Of a DNA stretch of 64,000 bases, positions 1 through 9,717 are shown piece after piece. The notes under the pieces are model-generated. The model worked only from the letters and a program-made list of their open reading frames with translations. It made no database searches and was not told where the DNA came from. Location: NCBI GenBank assembly GCA_938743325.2, contig OW568874.1:186001-250000 (forward strand), given 5' to 3'. The number at the start of each line of letters is the position of its first letter. Within the stretch, counting starts at the first letter, position 1. Origin of the DNA: Pycnococcus provasolii (Eukaryota; Chlorophyta; Pseudoscourfieldiophyceae; Pseudoscourfieldiales; Pycnococcaceae). The translations under genes and the position numbers were made by a program.

Positions 1-1513
1 CGACTCCTTGCGATGCGCCGGTGGATGCCGTCAAGCGCTCACGGGCAAGCCGTCTCTCGTCACTCGTGCGCGCGCTCTCGCGATTTTGTCTTCCTGCAAC
101 GACTTCAGCCATTTCCTCCTCGGTCATGGCCGGCGTGCCGGGTGCGTGGCAGAAGCGCATTTCCTTCACCTTCTCCGCCTTTGCTATCCGATCGAACTCG
201 GCAAGGAATGCCGCCTCTGACTCGGCGCGGCGTGCGGCAGCCACGGCAGCCGCGTTCGTCTCGTTGGCACTTCCCATCGACTTGCCGTGAGAAACGCCGT
301 ACATCAGGGTTTTGCGCACGTACCCGTGGTTGCCGCTGAGCACGTAGTGGCGAAGCGGATGGGTTAGCCCCTCCCTGGCATACTCGCCGCTGAACGTGTG
401 CGGCGCGCCCGTAGATGTCAGCTCGCGCCACGGCATATCGTCAAAAACGGTCGTGCTCTTCTCGGGAGGTCCGACGTGAGTGGGAAGCTTTCCATACTCG
501 CCCGTCTCCTTCAGCGCCGCAACGCGCATTTTGTGAAGACGTCGCGTGGCACCGTCCCCGCGGCCAGCCCCACCTCCACGGTTCAGCCGCTTCAGGGTTC
601 CAATCGCGGCTGTGCCGTTGAGCACGCGAAGGTCGAGCGGGTCGAGTCCCTCAAGGCCGTCGATGGGCTCCGCGTCTCGCGCCGCGCGTTCGTAGTGCTT
701 ACCGAACGCGCCATTTCCCACGAGGTGACAGATGCTCGGCGCCGCGGCGCTGGCAAAGTCGCTCGCGTCGAAGCGAAGCTTGGCGTGCCTCGTCGCAGGG
801 TGTGTCGGTGTGAACGTCACCTTAAGCTCTGCGGAGCCGTTAGGCGGCAGCTCTCCGCTGCTCGGCGACACGTCGAACTCGTCGGCGTCTGTATTTTCCG
901 CGATACGTGCCGCGAACTGGAACGCTGCTGACGAGGGGTTGTGCACGCGCAGCACGGTTCGCCTGGTGGTTCCGAGCGGCACCGCGCCAAAGTCGTGTCT
1001 TGTCGGAAGCAGGCTGTTTTCGCCCACGGCACGCGAGAGTCCCGGGTAAGCGTGTATGGGCACGACGAGTCCCGCCTTGTCTGCGGTGTGCACTCTGATG
1101 ACGTCCGTGTAGTATCTCAGTTCCGTTGGGTGAAACTCGACGGTAACCTCCTCGGACATGCCCGCGGCGACTTGCCCAAGTTTTCCTCGGAACGTCACTC
1201 GGAACGCGGCGGAGGCTGGCGGGAGGAGGTGCAGTCTCTGCGTGAAGTCGGAGACGTTCACGAGCCTGAGCTTGAGTGTGTGCGTTCTGTTGAGTTGAAA
1301 TCCTTGGAAGTGCACTTCGTCAGGTCGCGCCTCGAAGACGGCGTTGCGCGTTAGACGCGTGTACACGTTATCGTCGAGCGGGTTTCTCAGCGAAAGCGGT
1401 ACGGCCTCTGACACGACGTCGACGAGGAGCTCCGAGAGCTGAAGAGGAGCCTGAGGGGCCTGAGGGGCAGGAGAGGCCATGGCCGCGGACTCCCTGGGGA
1501 GAGTCGTCGCCAT
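1..1513 (-). CDS. CFAP221: Cilia- and flagella-associated protein 221 (PCDP1), 3' end outside window
   Basis: The minus strand is open from an ATG at 1513 to the left edge (504 codons), so only the N-terminal part is visible. Residues about 65-200 read as an immunoglobulin-like ASH/MSP-type beta domain, with HFQGFQLNRTHTLKLRLVNVS and, near residue 133, RYYTDVIRVH followed by VPIHAYPGL. These match the most conserved stretches of animal and algal CFAP221/PCDP1. The family is known as a calmodulin-binding component of the central-pair apparatus of motile axonemes that affects beat frequency. A second in-frame ATG lies at 1480. The gene is head-to-head with CFAP299, another flagellar gene. Family recognition comes from remembered motifs; the visible part carries no break. 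Confidence 0.85.
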   Translation of the reverse strand, partial: MATTLPRESAAMASPAPQAPQAPLQLSELLVDVVSEAVPLSLRNPLDDNVYTRLTRNAVFEARPDEVHFQGFQLNRTHTLKLRLVNVSDFTQRLHLLPPASAAFRVTFRGKLGQVAAGMSEEVTVEFHPTELRYYTDVIRVHTADKAGLVVPIHAYPGLSRAVGENSLLPTRHDFGAVPLGTTRRTVLRVHNPSSAAFQFAARIAENTDADEFDVSPSSGELPPNGSAELKVTFTPTHPATRHAKLRFDASDFASAAAPSICHLVGNGAFGKHYERAARDAEPIDGLEGLDPLDLRVLNGTAAIGTLKRLNRGGGAGRGDGATRRLHKMRVAALKETGEYGKLPTHVGPPEKSTTVFDDMPWRELTSTGAPHTFSGEYAREGLTHPLRHYVLSGNHGYVRKTLMYGVSHGKSMGSANETNAAAVAAARRAESEAAFLAEFDRIAKAEKVKEMRFCHAPGTPAMTEEEMAEVVAGRQNRESARTSDERRLARERLTASTGASQGV

Positions 1514-2362
1514 GGCAAGTTCTTAAGTTCTTCCGAGGGACCAGGGGCTTTGAGAGGGGAAAGGGAGCGGGGGACTCCTCCAAGGCTCAAACAAAGCAAT
1601 GGGCACCACCTAAGGTTAGGTGCGAGTTCGTGATTCCAAGCACTCCCTGAGGACACGCATTTATTAGACGATAGGTCAATAAGGTCATGATAGGAGTCTT
1701 TTGAGGGAGGACTTCCTCGAAGACTGACTGACCGGTCAGTCAGTCTTGCCTCAATGAGTGCGTGCTCTTTTGTTGTACTCAAGAGACTAAAACGTTTTAG
1801 TACTACTGTATTGCGCGGATGTGCGAGGGACTACCCTACCCGGGTAGCTAGAGTGAGAAATCATAGTCTATCAATGAGCGACAAAAACGCCGTAACAAGC
1901 ATCCGTCGGACTGGAGTCTGGAGGAGGAGTTGGTTCCAAAGGACCTGGCAAGGGCTGGCAAGAACTAAGAAGTTGCAAAGTTGGCGGAGGGCTTGGAGAG
2001 TCTGCGGGCTTGGGCTTGGAGAGTCTGCGGGCTTGGAGAGTCTGCGGGCTTGGCCTTGGAGAGGCAAGGTGGGAGAGTCTAAGTACTACCTTAACATGCA
2101 ACGTCTACAATGGGCATCTCTCTCTCTCTCTCTCGCCGTTCGCCCCTCCTCTCCTCTCCTCTCCGGACACCGTCGGGGAGTCGTTTCCGCAGGCCACCTC
2201 TGAGGGGCAACCGGCCGGGCAACCTCAGGCTCAGGCTCAGCAGTTCTTGCTCAGTTCTCGCACAGCTCACCTCAGCACGCCGTTGTCTTGTCAACCGGTG
2301 GTGCTTGCTCTTGCTCTTGCTCTTGCTTTTGCTTTCTTGCTTTGTCAAGGTTGTTAAGGCCT
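1514..2362. promoter_or_regulatory. Divergent intergenic region between CFAP221 and CFAP299
   Basis: About 850 bp with no credible gene. It must hold both promoters and 5' UTRs of two axonemal genes. It contains the palindrome CTACCCGGGTAG at 1836-1847, a short tandem repeat at 1992-2066, a (CT)n run near 2117-2134 and CTTGCT repeats near 2305-2340. There is no telomere-like array here, unlike most divergent regions in the window. Confidence 0.6.
1992..2066. repeat. Short tandem repeat, about 17-23 bp units
   Basis: Three copies of CTTGGAGAGTCTGCGGG begin at 1992, 2015 and 2032, followed by a degenerate partial copy. It lies in the 5' region of CFAP299. Confidence 0.8.
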
Positions 2363-3218
2363 ATGGACGACGAGCAGGTGGAGCTCGCCGGCGGGGGTGT
2401 TGACACCATCGCGCAGGAGTTTAACACGTACGAAGACTACCTGGACAGACAAGTGACGTCGACGGACTTGTTTTACCTCGAGGATGTCGAACTCGCGAGA
2501 CAACTCGTCGAACTCGGATACCGCGGAAACGGGGAAATCTTAAGGCGCGACGAGTTCGAGGCGCGCAAGGAGGCGGCGGAACTCAGTCGGCAGCAGAAAC
2601 TGCGTAATAAGCCGAAGAAACTCGCAAGTGCAGGAAAGGACTGCGAGGGGAAACCACTGCTCTACGCCCTGCAGCAGCGAGAGGTGCGTCAGTCAGTCAG
2701 TCGCCTCACGTGGCGCTTACACAAAAAAAAAAGAAAAGAAAAGAAAAACAAGAAACAAACACTCACACTTCCACCCTCTCCCCCCAAAACTTGACAAATT
2801 GCCGTCGTGTCAAATTGTGCAGGAGGCTGTGCGTTCAGGTAAGCTGACGACCATCGTGTTCATCCGCGACCGGAACTCGAAGGGGCAGGAGGTGAGCGGT
2901 TACATCGACTTTGCGCACCGTCTGAAGACGGAGAACCTCGAGCCTGTGTTTGAGGGACGGAGGCGACTTGTGCCGAAGCCGACGGACCTGAGCTTCTACA
3001 ACTGGGAGACGCAGACGTCGACGTCCAACCCAACGCCTTCGTTTCAGGTGATTGCGGACAACCTCGTCGGCCTCCTCTTCAAGAACAAGAGGGACCGCAA
3101 GGTGATCAACGTCGACCCAAACTCCCGTGCCGGAGACAACTCCACGCGCACGGAGCTGGAGACGGACGAGTACATGCAAGTTGTTCTCTTTGACCACGTC
3201 ACGAGACGGCGGCACTAA
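2363..3218 (+). CDS. CFAP299: Cilia- and flagella-associated protein 299 (C4orf22), two exons
   Basis: Exon 1 is 2363-2683 and exon 2 is 2823-3218, with a 139-nt GT-AG intron (donor GTGCGT, acceptor TGCAG) in phase 0. Spliced, it gives 238 aa, close to the usual family size. Conserved family stretches are plain: YEDYLDRQVTSTDLFYLED, ARQLVELGYRG, KLTTIVFIRDRNSKGQE, GYIDFAHRLKTE, PKPTDLSFYNWE and LLFKNKRDRKVINVDP, ending DHVTRRRH. The joint EE-AVRSGKL matches the animal protein across the intron, which fixes the splice sites. CFAP299 occurs only in ciliated eukaryotes and its exact role is not well defined. The start follows the first ATG that gives the family N-terminus. Confidence 0.92.
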
Positions 3219-3347
3219 TTTTGTTGTAACTAATTAAGCTGCCAAACTTCAGCCTTTTTCTTTTACACTAACTACACTAAGAACTAGCTACAGACCAGAT
3301 ATTTTCCCACTTCATCAGCCACACAATACCCGTTCGTGCATCATCAC

Positions 3348-4559
3348 TCACCGACCGAAGCAGAGCCTGCTCATGAAGATTGCAACCACTGGAACGGAGA
3401 TGTTGTCGTCGATGATGGCGTTGATGGGAAGCGCCTCGACGAGCGCCGACGTGGCGCAGATGGCGAGACTTTTGACGGCAAAGTCGAGGATCCCGTCACC
3501 GGGTGCGCCTGTCCATATGCCGATACCGCACGCCTCGACGAAGACGTAAGCGAATGCGAGACTTCCGAGAAATGCGCCAAGCATCATGGCAATGCTTCCT
3601 GCGTAGCTCTTGTTTCGGTTGAATGGCAGCGGGTTTCCCTTACCAAGTCTCCGTCCCACGACGTCGGCGAGTCCGTCTCCGATGCAAAGCACGCTCATGG
3701 CAACGAGTGCGGTTGGACTTTCTCGCCAGAAGACTCCGGCGAGCACCGCAAGGCACACGCTGTAGAAGAGCGGTCCTCGAAGGAGTTCCGTGCGGTCTCC
3801 CGATCGGCTGACAGCACGCAGGGTGTTTTTCGAAGGCAGTACGCCTGTGCCAATGAGTGCGAGTCGTATGATTGAGAATGCGGGCACGAGGCACACAATC
3901 ACCTGCGGGTGTAGAAGAGCGTCTGCGAGTGACCCGCTTGCGACGGCGACGCCTGCGCCTTTGGCGTACAGGGGCCACGTTGCGAGGAAGAGTGGTCCTG
4001 TGGTGATGTGAACGAGCTTGCGTGACGTGTTCCGCTCGAAGATTTCCTTGCTTGCTAGTAGGTCGAAGAGCTTCACCCACAGGTACGAGAGCACGAGCGT
4101 TGCGACGACGAGTCCGCCGTTCACAGCGACGGGCGACGCGTTTGCCAGGATGGGTAAGTTTAACAGCGACGACGCCGGTTCCAGCGAGGTGTCAAGAGCA
4201 GCAGCGGCGGCGGCGGCGGCCGTCTTCTGACTCCTACGACTTCTTCTTTTGATGCGGATGCGCCGTCCCGTTTGTTGCTGCTGCTGCGCCGCGTGCCGAA
4301 ACGCGCCAGGTAATGCAAAGCACTTCCATGAAAGCATCCTTCCCTGACGACCAATTGGACGAGGATGAGCAGCACCACCATCATCACGACAACTGACATG
4401 AACATGGCATGGACTTAATGAACCAAATGACTTACCAACATGACCATGACCATGAACATCATGACCATGACCATGCCCATCATGCCCATGACGAGAACGA
4501 GAACGAGAACGAGGCAAAGCACGCAAAGCACGCAAAGCAGGTCCTGAGTGAATAAGCAT
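3348..4559 (-). CDS. Phytol/farnesol kinase-like membrane protein (VTE5/FOLK family)
   Basis: 403 aa from ATG 4559. The C-terminal ~270 residues form a multi-span protein of the dolichol kinase-like CTP-dependent prenyl alcohol kinase family. Visible family motifs are SRKLVHITTGP after the first membrane segment, GDGLADVVGRRLG, and NRNKSYAGSIAM near the C-terminus. Plant VTE5 phosphorylates phytol released from chlorophyll, feeding tocopherol synthesis at the plastid envelope; FOLK acts on farnesol, and sequence alone does not decide between them. The N-terminus is arginine-rich with a His-Gly-Asp repeat (HGHDGHGHGHDVHGHG) before an alanine tract; only part of it looks like a transit peptide. 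A strong donor-like GGTAAGT lies at about 4437-4431, but I found no in-frame acceptor, so I keep one exon. The start is uncertain. Confidence 0.75.
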   Translation of the reverse strand: MLIHSGPALRALRALPRSRSRSRHGHDGHGHGHDVHGHGHVGKSFGSLSPCHVHVSCRDDGGAAHPRPIGRQGRMLSWKCFALPGAFRHAAQQQQQTGRRIRIKRRSRRSQKTAAAAAAAALDTSLEPASSLLNLPILANASPVAVNGGLVVATLVLSYLWVKLFDLLASKEIFERNTSRKLVHITTGPLFLATWPLYAKGAGVAVASGSLADALLHPQVIVCLVPAFSIIRLALIGTGVLPSKNTLRAVSRSGDRTELLRGPLFYSVCLAVLAGVFWRESPTALVAMSVLCIGDGLADVVGRRLGKGNPLPFNRNKSYAGSIAMMLGAFLGSLAFAYVFVEACGIGIWTGAPGDGILDFAVKSLAICATSALVEALPINAIIDDNISVPVVAIFMSRLCFGR

Positions 4560-5281
4560 ACTGTATCGTGCCAACAAGCAAGAAACACTGACTGAGCTTT
4601 CAGGAGAAGAACCTCGAGGCTCTGATGATGAGGGAAAGAAAGGGAACTACAATATAAGGTAAGGATTAGGTAGGTACGAGAGGATAAGATAACCCCACTC
4701 CAGGGAGATATTTCCGTCCCGGGGTCCCATGTAAACTGTTAGGGTTAGGGTTACGGCTCTCCCCTGCCGGCTGGCCTCTTGCACCAGGCTGCCAGGGGAA
4801 TGTGCTCGAGTCTCGAGAGAGAGAAGTTAGGGTTAGGGTTTCTGGTTAGGGTTAGGGAGGAAGATACGTGGAAGGCCCAAGGCAGCCCCCAGGGGGGATA
4901 CCGGTTTTTTTCAAGAGCAGGGTTTCAAAGGCTGAAATGTGTCTCGCCCCCCCTGCAGCCAACCTTCCTCCGACTCCGAACTACGAACCCCATCCATGCC
5001 TGAGCCCGGGGAGACAAGAGTCCCGGGAGGGAGCTGCTGCTGCCAATTGCCAAAGGGCAGGGAGACCACAGACCGGGAAAACAGCTGTGTCTCTTGGAGC
5101 CGATTTCCTGAGATCTCCCTCGGAGCAGTTGGGGGCAGCGGCACCAAACACTTCCTGGGGGGGGGGCCCCCCTCCCCTCCTCCGAGCCCTTCCCCCTCCG
5201 GAGCCCTTCCCAGAGGGGGCCCCTCCCTGTCGCGTCACCCCCTCCTCTCCGCTCCCCAGCCATCCTTCCCTGGCTGGTCCC
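4560..5281. promoter_or_regulatory. Divergent intergenic region with telomere-like repeats, upstream of the sigma factor
   Basis: About 720 bp between the kinase gene (minus) and the sigma factor (plus). It holds two short TTAGGG arrays (separate entry) followed by a GC-rich stretch with G and C runs near 5155-5230. The reading frame is open upstream of the chosen sigma-factor ATG back to 4868, but that stretch lacks conserved character and is taken as 5' UTR. Confidence 0.55.
4738..4858 (+). repeat. Interstitial telomere-like repeats (TTAGGG)n
   Basis: Short TTAGGG runs at 4738-4754, 4826-4840 and 4845-4858, orientation GTTAGGG on the plus strand, placed between two divergent genes. Confidence 0.9.
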
Positions 5282-8185
5282 ATGGCGTCCTCCCCTTTTA
5301 TCGCCTCAGGCTCCTCCTTCAAAAGAGGATGTGCTTCTCATAAGAAGAAGTCCGCTCATGGTCATGGTCAGGCTCTTCAAAGGGGGCGCGAGTTCTCACA
5401 CGGAGGCTCATCTCCAGGCTCTTTCAGGCGTCGTCACCACCATCCTGGTCATGAACGTCCACTTGGGGAAGTTTCCTGCTTGGCTTCTCACTCCTCACAC
5501 GGCTCAGGGGCATCGGATTCCAGCAGCTCCGGTGGAACGTCGTCAGCGGGATCGCACACGACGTCTCGGAGAACCTCGTCGAAAACATCCTCAGGGTCGC
5601 GCTCGTGCAGCCCAGGACGCTCGAACGCCGCCGCGGCGAAACATACGCAAAGTCGACTCAAAGTCGCGACGCAGAGGGCATCCTCGTACGTCGCCACGGG
5701 AGACGACGCCGTGCAAGCGTGGGCACGCGGGGAGGAAAGCAGCGCGGCGACGCCGTCGGCTTTCCTGGGAAGCACCACAACCGCCGTGTCGCTGTCCGAT
5801 CTTGCAAACGAACACGACGGCACAAACACGACGGACGACGACACGTACACGTACCAGTCGCACCTCGAGCTCGTGAGGGCGAAGCTTGGGCAGAGAAAGT
5901 ACAAAAAAATGGGGTACGTCGTTGACGACGAACGACCTGCGTCAGCTCCAGCCGCCGCCACAACACGTACAAGCACCAAAGCAAAACGTACGCCCGCCGA
6001 TGTCGACGACCAGAAAGAGCAGCAAACCAAGGCAAAGGAGGAACACAACAACAATAACAATAATGCTGCTGCTGCTGCTTCTGCCGCTGCTGCTGCTGCT
6101 TCCACGTCGACGTCTGAAGAACAGGAACAACAACAAGTCGCAACAGGCTCCTCCTCCTCGCCGTCCTCCTCGTCGTCGTCGCGTTCAGCCGCCACTCCTT
6201 CCACATCATCATCCACACATTCACAGCAACCACCACCACCACCACCACCACCAATTACAGCTCGAAAAAAGCGAAGAATGCCTACAACAACCAAAAAGGA
6301 GACAACAACTTCCTCAGAGACCACAATAACAGCAGCAGCAGCAGCAGCATCGGCTCTTCCAAAGAAGAAAAATTCTACCCCTGTGGAAGTCCCCGCACTT
6401 CTTCACCGACCTTCACGCAGCGTCGCCCTGAAGCGACGTTCAGCACGGCGTGACCGCTTCCTCTCAACGACCAACTCCTCCAACGACGACCCATCTTCCT
6501 CCTCCACCTCTTCCACCACCTCAACTTCCTCCCCAGAGTCCTCCACCTCCTCATCCAGCAGAAACAAGGCTACACCAAGCGATGCTGACCAGGCGGAAGT
6601 TGCCATCGCAGAGCTGCGAATGTCACGCAACGACAAGCAGAGTAACATCGACACCAAGGGAAAAAGGCGTGCGCGTCGCATGAATCAGCTGCTAGCTGCA
6701 GATGACGAGACGGTGCCGGAGGTGATGACTGCGTGCGAAGTGCTCACGAGGAGGCAGGAGGCGATGCTGCTTCCCGCCGCGAAGAGGTACTGCCGAATTG
6801 AGGCGTATCGCACAACCGAGCTGGGAATCGACGGTGGCATACCAAGCTGGCCTGAGGTGGCGGCAAGGATGCAGTACCGCGGCGCGACGGACGCCAAGCG
6901 CCACTACGAGGTGGGACGGCAAGCTCTTAGCCTGCTTGTGGAGCACAACCTGAGACTGGTGGTGACGGTGAGCCGAAAGTACCTCGCGTCGTCCGTGCTG
7001 ACGCTACCTGACCTCATCGTCGCTGGATCCGCGGGCATTACCAAGGCTGTGGAAAAGTTTGACACCTCCAAAGGGTACAAGTTCTCGACATACGCAACCT
7101 GGTGGATTCGCCAGAATGTCAGCCGGTGCGTGACGTCCGAGGGTCGGCTCGTGCGCTTCCCCGTACATGTTCACGATACGCTGCACCGTGTGAAACGTGC
7201 AATCAAGGAGCTGGAGGAGGAGCGCATGCGTGGCCTGCATCACGAGTCCAACGGCACCGAGGCTGGTAATGGCCGCGGCGGCAGCGGCGAGACGTCCTCC
7301 GCCGCGGCATCTTCCTCGTCGGAAAGGAGAGATGCACCCGGAGTTGCAGGTGTCGCCGGCGCCATTGGGCAGCGCGGTGCGCTTGGCAGCGACGAGGACG
7401 TGTTCCTTGCCGACGGAAGCCTGAATCCTGCGGCGAAGTATCCATCGGCGACGATGGCCTCGAGGCAGAGCAGCGGCATCGTGGACAGCTCCGCGGTGGC
7501 GGCGATCACCGACGACGTTGATGCTTCTGGCAACAAGAGCAATTCCGCGTCCCTGACGAAGAGCATCGGGTACAGCGTGACGCCGCGTGACATCGCCAAG
7601 CGCACAGGCCTCACGGAGGGGAAGGTGGTGCAGGTGCTTAAGTGGAATGCGCCCGTCACGAGCGTCGACGCACCTCTCGACACCGGAGGAACCGTGGGCT
7701 TCAACCTGTACGCGGACGACCACTACAGCGTCATCGACTCGGAGCACTTGATGGAGTCGTCGAGCGATCCGCACAGCGACAGCGCCGGCGCCCACGTGGG
7801 TGGCGGGATCATGAACGATCTCTCAAGCCTGTGGGGACTTTCCGCCGCGCAGCAGGCAACCGGAGATGGCGACAGCGGCGGTTCCACCCTGACTGGCAAG
7901 GACTACGATCCACTGCTGCAGACGGAGGCGGCGCTGCACCGCGAGAAGCTCGACGCGGCGCTGCGCAGCCTGACGGTGCGCGAGCGTAACGTGCTTCGCA
8001 TGCGGTGGGGCCTCGTCGTGAAAGGTGGTCGCGGCATGTCGTACGTCGAGATCTCTGACATCTACGGCTTGACGAAGGAGCGCATCCGCCAGATTGAGGA
8101 AAAGGCTCTCCGCAAACTTCGCCAGCCCGCGGCACTCGTCGCCTTGCGCGGCGAGTTCAAGAGCAGCGGCGGCGAGATGCGGTGA
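5282..8185 (+). CDS. Plastid RNA polymerase sigma factor (sigma-70 family)
   Basis: 967 aa from ATG 5282 (MASSPFIASGSSFKRG, transit-peptide-like). The first ~460 residues are low complexity (Ala, Ser, Gln, Pro, Asn tracts). The sigma-70 core follows. Region 2 is at about 550-630 and contains NLRLVVTVSRKYL, GSAGITKAVEKFD and KGYKFSTYATWWIRQNVSR, the -10-binding helix. Region 3 is at about 766 (TPRDIAKRTGLTEGKV). Region 4 is at about 890-950 (LTVRERNVLRMRWGL and LTKERIRQIEEKALRKLR, the -35-binding helix-turn-helix). About 130 residues of glycine/serine-rich sequence are inserted between regions 2 and 3. The protein should direct the plastid-encoded RNA polymerase to plastid promoters. Upstream in-frame ATGs exist, but 5282 gives the best targeting sequence. 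Which algal SIG subgroup it belongs to is not determined. Confidence 0.9.
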   Translation: MASSPFIASGSSFKRGCASHKKKSAHGHGQALQRGREFSHGGSSPGSFRRRHHHPGHERPLGEVSCLASHSSHGSGASDSSSSGGTSSAGSHTTSRRTSSKTSSGSRSCSPGRSNAAAAKHTQSRLKVATQRASSYVATGDDAVQAWARGEESSAATPSAFLGSTTTAVSLSDLANEHDGTNTTDDDTYTYQSHLELVRAKLGQRKYKKMGYVVDDERPASAPAAATTRTSTKAKRTPADVDDQKEQQTKAKEEHNNNNNNAAAAASAAAAAASTSTSEEQEQQQVATGSSSSPSSSSSSRSAATPSTSSSTHSQQPPPPPPPPITARKKRRMPTTTKKETTTSSETTITAAAAAASALPKKKNSTPVEVPALLHRPSRSVALKRRSARRDRFLSTTNSSNDDPSSSSTSSTTSTSSPESSTSSSSRNKATPSDADQAEVAIAELRMSRNDKQSNIDTKGKRRARRMNQLLAADDETVPEVMTACEVLTRRQEAMLLPAAKRYCRIEAYRTTELGIDGGIPSWPEVAARMQYRGATDAKRHYEVGRQALSLLVEHNLRLVVTVSRKYLASSVLTLPDLIVAGSAGITKAVEKFDTSKGYKFSTYATWWIRQNVSRCVTSEGRLVRFPVHVHDTLHRVKRAIKELEEERMRGLHHESNGTEAGNGRGGSGETSSAAASSSSERRDAPGVAGVAGAIGQRGALGSDEDVFLADGSLNPAAKYPSATMASRQSSGIVDSSAVAAITDDVDASGNKSNSASLTKSIGYSVTPRDIAKRTGLTEGKVVQVLKWNAPVTSVDAPLDTGGTVGFNLYADDHYSVIDSEHLMESSSDPHSDSAGAHVGGGIMNDLSSLWGLSAAQQATGDGDSGGSTLTGKDYDPLLQTEAALHREKLDAALRSLTVRERNVLRMRWGLVVKGGRGMSYVEISDIYGLTKERIRQIEEKALRKLRQPAALVALRGEFKSSGGEMR

Positions 8186-8258
8186 GTGCATACTTTTGAA
8201 AGAACAATTTTCTTTGTTAGAAAAATTATTAAATTTTGATAATGCACATCATTTTCAT

Positions 8259-9680
8259 TTACATGTTCGTTGTCACAAGTTTCCAGTCTCGCAGGGGAGA
8301 GTGCTCACCGCCAACGGCGATGGATGGGACTGCCGTGCTGAAGTTTTCGCGAATGTCGAAGCTCACCAGTTCGCCCTCGGTCGACTCCGCGAACGTGGGT
8401 CCTCCGTGAACAAACCACACAAGGACGACGTCGAACGTGCGCGGGTGCGGATCGTTCGATAGGCCCAGGTCCACGGTCGGCGCTGACGATAGCGGACGTG
8501 CCGCCGCCGCCGCATTCAGCAAACTCTTCAAACCTAGTCCAAGGCCCTGGCGGAGCGTTGCGCCTGCGAAACCAGCAGCGTCGCCGCGCGGAACGTGGGT
8601 CACACGAACGGACGTTCCGGCGAGTGCTGACGACGAGGCGTCCGAGGTTGGCGCACAAGCGTACGCCACGAGCGTGCGCACGAGAGAGCGATGGCGGCAC
8701 GGAAAGACGTCGCCGGTGCACGCGGCACCTCCACCCACGCCGTGGTGAGGCAGGGGGTCGGCACCGCGCGCGGAATATAGGCGCAATCCGGCGAGCAGAG
8801 AGAGGAGGCGGGAAGAGGCGTCGTCCGCGTCGGAAACGTCGACGAGCGGGATGCCGGAAGCAATCACCGCGCGCTCGAGCGACGCGCCGTGCTCGTGCAA
8901 TGCGTCGCGAAGGCTTGCTTCCGCCTCCTCCTTCCGCGACATGCTATCGCCATCCACGACGCGTCCGAACGAGTCTCGCCGCGAAGTGGCATGCACGTCC
9001 AGCGCGAACGCGAGCATCGTCAGAAGGGCGGCGGGTACGATGCGTGCCTGCACGTGTTCGCACATCTCGGAGAGCGCATTCGCCGCGACGGCGTGCGCGC
9101 CGCCGGATGGCCAAAAGCCTTCTGCGGCGGTCTGCACCAAGTCCGCCGACGCAACCTCAAACCATGCCCAGTCGTGACGCCCCGCGCCTTTCCCCGTAGC
9201 AAGACCAAGGCGGCTTGCTATGGGAGACTTCAGGCACATGTCACGTGCCGCGGCGTCTGCATCTGGCGCGAGAGCGGCGGCGGTGGCATCGACGAGCGAC
9301 GCGTCTGCATTCTCTCCACGCGGCATCCCCGGCAGCTGCGATCGTATCGCCGATCGTGCTGCAAATGGCGCGGACGCAGCACTTCGGCCTGCCGCCGCCG
9401 CGGCGACCGCGGTGGCTAGCTCTACCGACGTTGTCGCGATTGTTTCGTCGAGGGTGCACGCCGCGGGGGCTGGTGCCGCGGCGGCGATCTCGCCTCCACC
9501 GCCAGTTCGGTCGAGGGCACTCCACGCCGCACACGCGAGAGGCGTGACCACATCCGAGCGTCGGTCAACGACGAGCACCGCGCAGCGCGGTAGTTTCTCG
9601 TCGCTGCTCGGCCCCAATCCACCTGCTCGTCGCCGGCTTGGCGCCGTGCAGACTGCGGTGGCTGCCGCCAGTGCGACACG

Positions 9681-9717
<37 letters not shown>

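Noticed and set aside
5282-8185. Bacterial origin of the window suggested by a sigma-70 protein
   Set aside because: Introns, cilium genes, HRD1, YJU2 and eIF6 show a eukaryote; plastid sigma factors are nuclear genes in algae.
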